From SKVR01 sp037441525 (GTDB taxonomy: Bacteria > Bacteroidota > Bacteroidia > Bacteroidales > UBA7960), in contig JBBISA010000073.1 in NCBI GenBank assembly GCA_037441525.1, forward strand, positions 1 through 14,509: a DNA stretch of 14,509 nucleotides, read 5' to 3'. The translations under genes were made by a program, and so were the position numbers. Each line of letters starts with the position of its first letter. Positions within the stretch are counted from its first letter, which is position 1. Shown in pieces: positions 12,440-14,509 of this stretch. The notes below the pieces were generated by a model that was given only the letters and a program-made list of their open reading frames with translations, was not told where the DNA came from and made no database searches.

Positions 12440-12805
12440 ATGAAAGTTATGGAAAATATAGAAAAAGACTCTGTTCTGCTACGTTTACGACTTTTACGCG
12501 AGGAACTTGGCCTTACACAAAAGCAATTCGGAGAAGCAATAATGTTGCAACGTACTAGTTATGCCAGCATAGAACAGGGGCATAACGCATTAACTGAGAA
12601 ACATTTGAAATTAATGGAGAAGGTATTTAGGATAAACCCTGAATATATAATGAAGGGTTTAGAGCCGGCCTTATTAAGGAAAGACTATGCAGAGCCGGAA
12701 GAAGTTGGTTGTGTAGTAGACATAGGAGAACTGGTGAAAAAAGTAAGAGAGTTGGAAGAAGATGTAGAGATGTATAAAGGAATAATAAAGAAAATACTCC
12801 ATTAA
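12440..12805 (+). CDS. XRE-family repressor (CI/Cro-like)
   Basis: A 121-residue protein. Residues about 14-70 form an HTH_XRE domain: LRLLREELGLTQKQFGEAIM, recognition helix around QRTSYASIEQGHNALTEKHL, and the usual closing segment FRINPEYIMKGLEPALL. The C-terminal 30 residues form an acidic/basic coiled coil (LVKKVRELEEDVEMYKGIIK) that should mediate dimerisation. There is no LexA/CI peptidase domain, so induction by RecA-driven self-cleavage is not expected; a small antirepressor or host signal would be needed. It is the only rightward gene in the right half, is read from its own promoter, and meets the second leftward operon at a bidirectional terminator. ATG 12449 is an alternative start that removes three residues. 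Confidence 0.85.
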   Translation: MKVMENIEKDSVLLRLRLLREELGLTQKQFGEAIMLQRTSYASIEQGHNALTEKHLKLMEKVFRINPEYIMKGLEPALLRKDYAEPEEVGCVVDIGELVKKVRELEEDVEMYKGIIKKILH

Positions 12806-12809
12806 AAAA

Positions 12810-12836
12810 GGCCCTTAAAGGGCCCCGTATTTTTTC
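12810..12836. terminator. Bidirectional terminator between the repressor and the second leftward operon
   Basis: GGCCCT (12810-12815) and AGGGCC (12819-12824) form a stem with a 3-base loop. It is preceded by six A residues (U-run for the minus strand) and followed by a T6 run at 12830-12835 (U-run for the plus strand). It therefore serves both convergent transcripts. The TAA stop of the leftward HTH gene (12815-12817) lies inside the hairpin itself, so translation and termination are very close together. Confidence 0.75.
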
Positions 12837-12991
12837 ATTACTGACTGAATTCTTTTTTCGGTTTCGGGCGATGGTGATCGTTTGCCATCGATGTAGAAAT
12901 ACAGGCTGCGGGTGCTGATGCCCGCTTCATGGCAGAATGCTTTTTTGGAGATTGCCGGTCTGTCGGTAAAGAATTTACTGAGATTTATCAT
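12815..12991 (-). CDS. Small HTH DNA-binding protein
   Basis: A 58-residue protein starting MINLSKFFTDRPAISKKAFC, then HEAGISTRSLYFYIDGKRSP and SPETEKRIQSVMKKYGAL. The core KKAFCHEAGIST-x-SLYFYIDGKRSP is a helix-turn-helix of Cro/XRE-like type, with GKRSPS in the place of the usual wing or loop. I chose ATG 12991, which gives a 17-base overlap with the upstream gene; ATG 13027 would give 53. It is the last gene of the second leftward operon, ending in a terminator hairpin. It may be a second regulator of the lysogeny region. Confidence 0.65.
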   Translation of the reverse strand: MINLSKFFTDRPAISKKAFCHEAGISTRSLYFYIDGKRSPSPETEKRIQSVMKKYGAL

Positions 12992-13373
12992 AGAAGAATA
13001 TTTTTTGGCATTGGTTACGGAATTCAATAAAGTTATCGTGGGTGCCGGTTATAACATCGCGGGTGCCTGCTTTAATAAAACGGAATTCGTTTTTGCAGCC
13101 CAGAAATTCGATGATATAATCGTCGAGTGTAACCCGGTTAGGTTGGTATAGATTTAACCAGGGGCCTTCGAATGCCATGGCGTTATGATGGTCGGTAATA
13201 TTCTCTACCAGCTTTAACCAGTGTTTGTATTGCTTTTTGTGGAAGTTACCTTTAGCGTTACAGGAGTGCGAATATTCTATTATTTCGTAGAATTGCCTGC
13301 GCGATTGCAATTCCTTACGCGCTGCGGCAATAAGGAATTGCAGATCGGGGGTGGGTAGGGTTTGGATGTTCAT
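12975..13373 (-). CDS. Unknown protein of the second leftward operon
   Basis: A 132-residue protein. The N-terminal half is helical (PTPDLQFLIAAARKELQSRR and KKQYKHWLKLVENITDHHNA). The C-terminal half is mixed (NRVTLDDYIIEFLGCKNEFR, AGTRDVITGTHDNFIEFRNQ). No domain is recognised. It starts 11 bases after the end of the upstream acidic gene and overlaps the start of the HTH gene downstream. The operon, located between the integrase and the repressor, is where phage cargo genes (superinfection exclusion or host-fitness genes) often lie, but there is no direct evidence for that here. Confidence 0.6.
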   Translation of the reverse strand: MNIQTLPTPDLQFLIAAARKELQSRRQFYEIIEYSHSCNAKGNFHKKQYKHWLKLVENITDHHNAMAFEGPWLNLYQPNRVTLDDYIIEFLGCKNEFRFIKAGTRDVITGTHDNFIEFRNQCQKIFFYDKSQ

Positions 13374-13384
13374 TGCTTTACTTA

Positions 13385-14098
13385 TTATAATATTCTGACA
13401 TTCCAGATTTTACCCATATCTGTAAGGGATTCCAGGTCTTTAAGGGTTTGATCATCATCTCCGGTAATTTCATTGTCGCCACCTTCGTCAATACCATTAA
13501 GTTTTTTTGCGGTATTAACCAATCGCCAAAGTGTAGTAGTATCTTTATTGATGGTTATTTCAGCGTGGTATGTTTTTTCAACATACTCATTGGCTTCTTC
13601 TATGGTAATACCCATGGCGTTTGCTACATCATCGTTTTCGATATTCCATCCAAGATCGATAAGATCATTGACATTAACACTATAGATACCTGGCTTAATA
13701 GCCGAACGTTCCCATTTGATTTCCTGTGCTTCTTCTATAGTCTCAAACCATGAAGTATCTCTTTGGTCATCCTGGGCAAAATCATATGAATAGATTTTTT
13801 CCCATATAAATTCTTCTGCATCTTCTTCTTTTTCAAATTCTTCGATAAATTTTGGATTGTTTCCATTGACTCCCCATGTCCAGACTTCGAAAAAACCTTT
13901 ATCGTTGTTTACGCGATTTCTTAAGTTATACCTGCATGAAATATCTTCATGCCTGATGTGAAGTCTCCCCATTACGCCTACTGGACTTGTGGTTTCATCT
14001 CTGCTCTCTATAGCATGATCATAGAGTGTTGTTTTTTCAATTTTTCCGTTGTGATTGAAAACAAAAATGACCTTGTTTTCTGCTTCTTTCTTTTTCAT
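13385..14098 (-). CDS. Acidic protein of unknown function
   Basis: A 237-residue, strongly acidic protein. Notable segments: a beta-rich N-terminus (KVIFVFNHNGKIEKTTLYDH), a central Glu-rich helix (FIEEFEKEEDAEEFIWEKIY), an NDLIDLGW segment, and an Asp/Glu-rich tail before LKDLESLTDMGKIWNVRIL. The Glu/Asp content and net charge recall DNA-mimic or calcium-binding proteins, but no EF-hand or known anti-restriction family is recognisable. It is the first gene of the second leftward operon. Upstream (14099-14229) lie two hairpins and an A+T-rich region likely to carry its promoter. An anti-restriction role is speculation. Confidence 0.6.
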   Translation of the reverse strand: MKKKEAENKVIFVFNHNGKIEKTTLYDHAIESRDETTSPVGVMGRLHIRHEDISCRYNLRNRVNNDKGFFEVWTWGVNGNNPKFIEEFEKEEDAEEFIWEKIYSYDFAQDDQRDTSWFETIEEAQEIKWERSAIKPGIYSVNVNDLIDLGWNIENDDVANAMGITIEEANEYVEKTYHAEITINKDTTTLWRLVNTAKKLNGIDEGGDNEITGDDDQTLKDLESLTDMGKIWNVRIL

Positions 14099-14128
14099 AA
14101 GATTGACGTTTAGGATAATTACTATGCC

Positions 14129-14171
14129 GTAAATAACGGCGTTGGTTTATGTTCACATATGTGCGAACAAT
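14129..14171. promoter_or_regulatory. Two small inverted repeats in the integrase-cargo intergenic region
   Basis: GCCGT-AAATA-ACGGC (14129-14143) is a 5-bp stem with a 5-base loop. TGTTCACATATGTGCGAACA (14150-14169) holds a perfect CACATATGTG palindrome flanked by GTT and AAC, with one extra C. They fill the only non-coding gap in this part (131 bases). No TAnnTTTG box is clear. Likely a promoter/operator zone for the leftward operon starting at 14098. Confidence 0.35.
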
Positions 14172-14229
14172 AAATGATATAACCAAACAAAAAGGGCAAA
14201 GAAGAGTGTTAAATAAGAGTTAATATTGA

Positions 14230-14508
14230 TTAGGTGTATAGTTTTTGCAGATTTATATAAATCATTGCTGTGTCTATTTTGGTTATCCCGGTGTATTCCA
14301 TGACCTTGAATGGGGACTGTGTAATGGAAGCAATCATTGTGCAGAATGTGTGCCTGGCAACATGAGAAGTAACAGGAAATGGTATGCCGGCCTGGATGGC
14401 TATTGATTTAATATTGCGATTATAAACGGTATCGGCAATATAAGGGAACACGATATTGCCTGTATGAAGTTGTTTTAATCGTAACAGAATTTTCTGGGTG
14501 CAGGGGAA
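14230..14508 (-). CDS. Phage-type tyrosine recombinase (integrase), C-terminal part only
   Basis: The frame is open to the right window edge and ends at TAA 14230-14232; a GTG at 14451 is not a real start, since in-frame coding continues upstream (NIVFPYIADTVYN). The visible 92 residues contain the catalytic H-x-x-R box in SHVARHTFCTMIA, then MEYTGITKIDTAMIY, in which the final Tyr is the expected nucleophile. The second His/Trp normally found as LGH is replaced by YTG, a deviation that may matter or may be family-specific. The pattern fits integrases of Bacteroidota temperate phages and mobile elements. The core-binding domain and first catalytic Arg lie outside the window. Its position at the end of the phage genes suggests that the attachment site is near the right edge or beyond. 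Confidence 0.85.
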   Translation of the reverse strand, partial: FPCTQKILLRLKQLHTGNIVFPYIADTVYNRNIKSIAIQAGIPFPVTSHVARHTFCTMIASITQSPFKVMEYTGITKIDTAMIYINLQKLYT

Positions 14509-14509
14509 A

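Noticed and set aside
1..14509. CRISPR array, tRNA or rRNA genes
   Set aside because: No regularly spaced repeat array with unique spacers was seen (the 38-base set has only three units within a hairpin), and no tRNA cloverleaf or rRNA sequence was recognised by eye.

Overview
The window looks like part of a Bacteroidota temperate phage or decaying prophage, possibly from a metagenome. Grounds: a DUF5675 late gene, a DUF1376-like replication gene, a TATCTTTG-type Bacteroidota -7 promoter box, weak Shine-Dalgarno sequences, tightly overlapping small genes, and a phage-type tyrosine recombinase at the right edge. No taxon below phylum can be read from the sequence alone.

Layout. Positions 1-1697 hold rightward late genes, probably the lysis end of a late operon: the tail of a gene, a membrane-anchored coiled-coil protein, a DUF5675 protein, a spanin-like protein with two membrane segments, and a 50-residue ORF, all joined by start/stop overlaps. 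Positions 1784-5744 hold a foreign, A+T-rich two-gene restriction-modification module. It has a 645-residue protein with a PD-(D/E)XK nuclease domain fused to an N6-adenine methyltransferase, and a two-TRD specificity subunit. No HsdR translocase is present, so the layout resembles bipartite Type IIB (BcgI-like) enzymes. The module is bracketed by two attC-like sites (long imperfect hairpins closed by AAC...GTT core boxes), so it reads as one integron-type gene cassette of about 3.8 kb, with no integron integrase in the window.

Positions 5763-12404 hold the leftward early operon, with its promoter near 12411-12418. It carries a small HTH-like protein, an HTH/excisionase-like protein, two unknown proteins, a nonsense-broken pseudogene, a DUF1376-like replication protein with an 88% A+T stretch and palindromes that could be an origin, a partner protein, three 10-bp iteron-like repeats, a zinc-ribbon protein, a membrane protein, a DHH phosphoesterase, a small helical protein, an HNH nuclease and a Cys-rich small protein. 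After a hairpin-plus-U-run terminator the operon ends in a 41-residue membrane peptide, a decayed 5-methylcytosine methyltransferase, and an ASCH-like C-terminal fragment.

Positions 12292-12440 form a lysogeny-type switch. Rightward and leftward promoters face each other, their predicted transcripts overlap, and an inverted repeat lies midway. The rightward gene is a short XRE-type repressor that meets a second leftward operon (12815-14098) at a bidirectional terminator. The integrase C-terminus runs off the right edge.

Together: the phage uses the slot between its convergent late and early operons as a cargo site, where an attC-flanked restriction system sits next to a decayed phage methyltransferase. 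Four in-frame nonsense codons in two genes suggest a prophage losing function.
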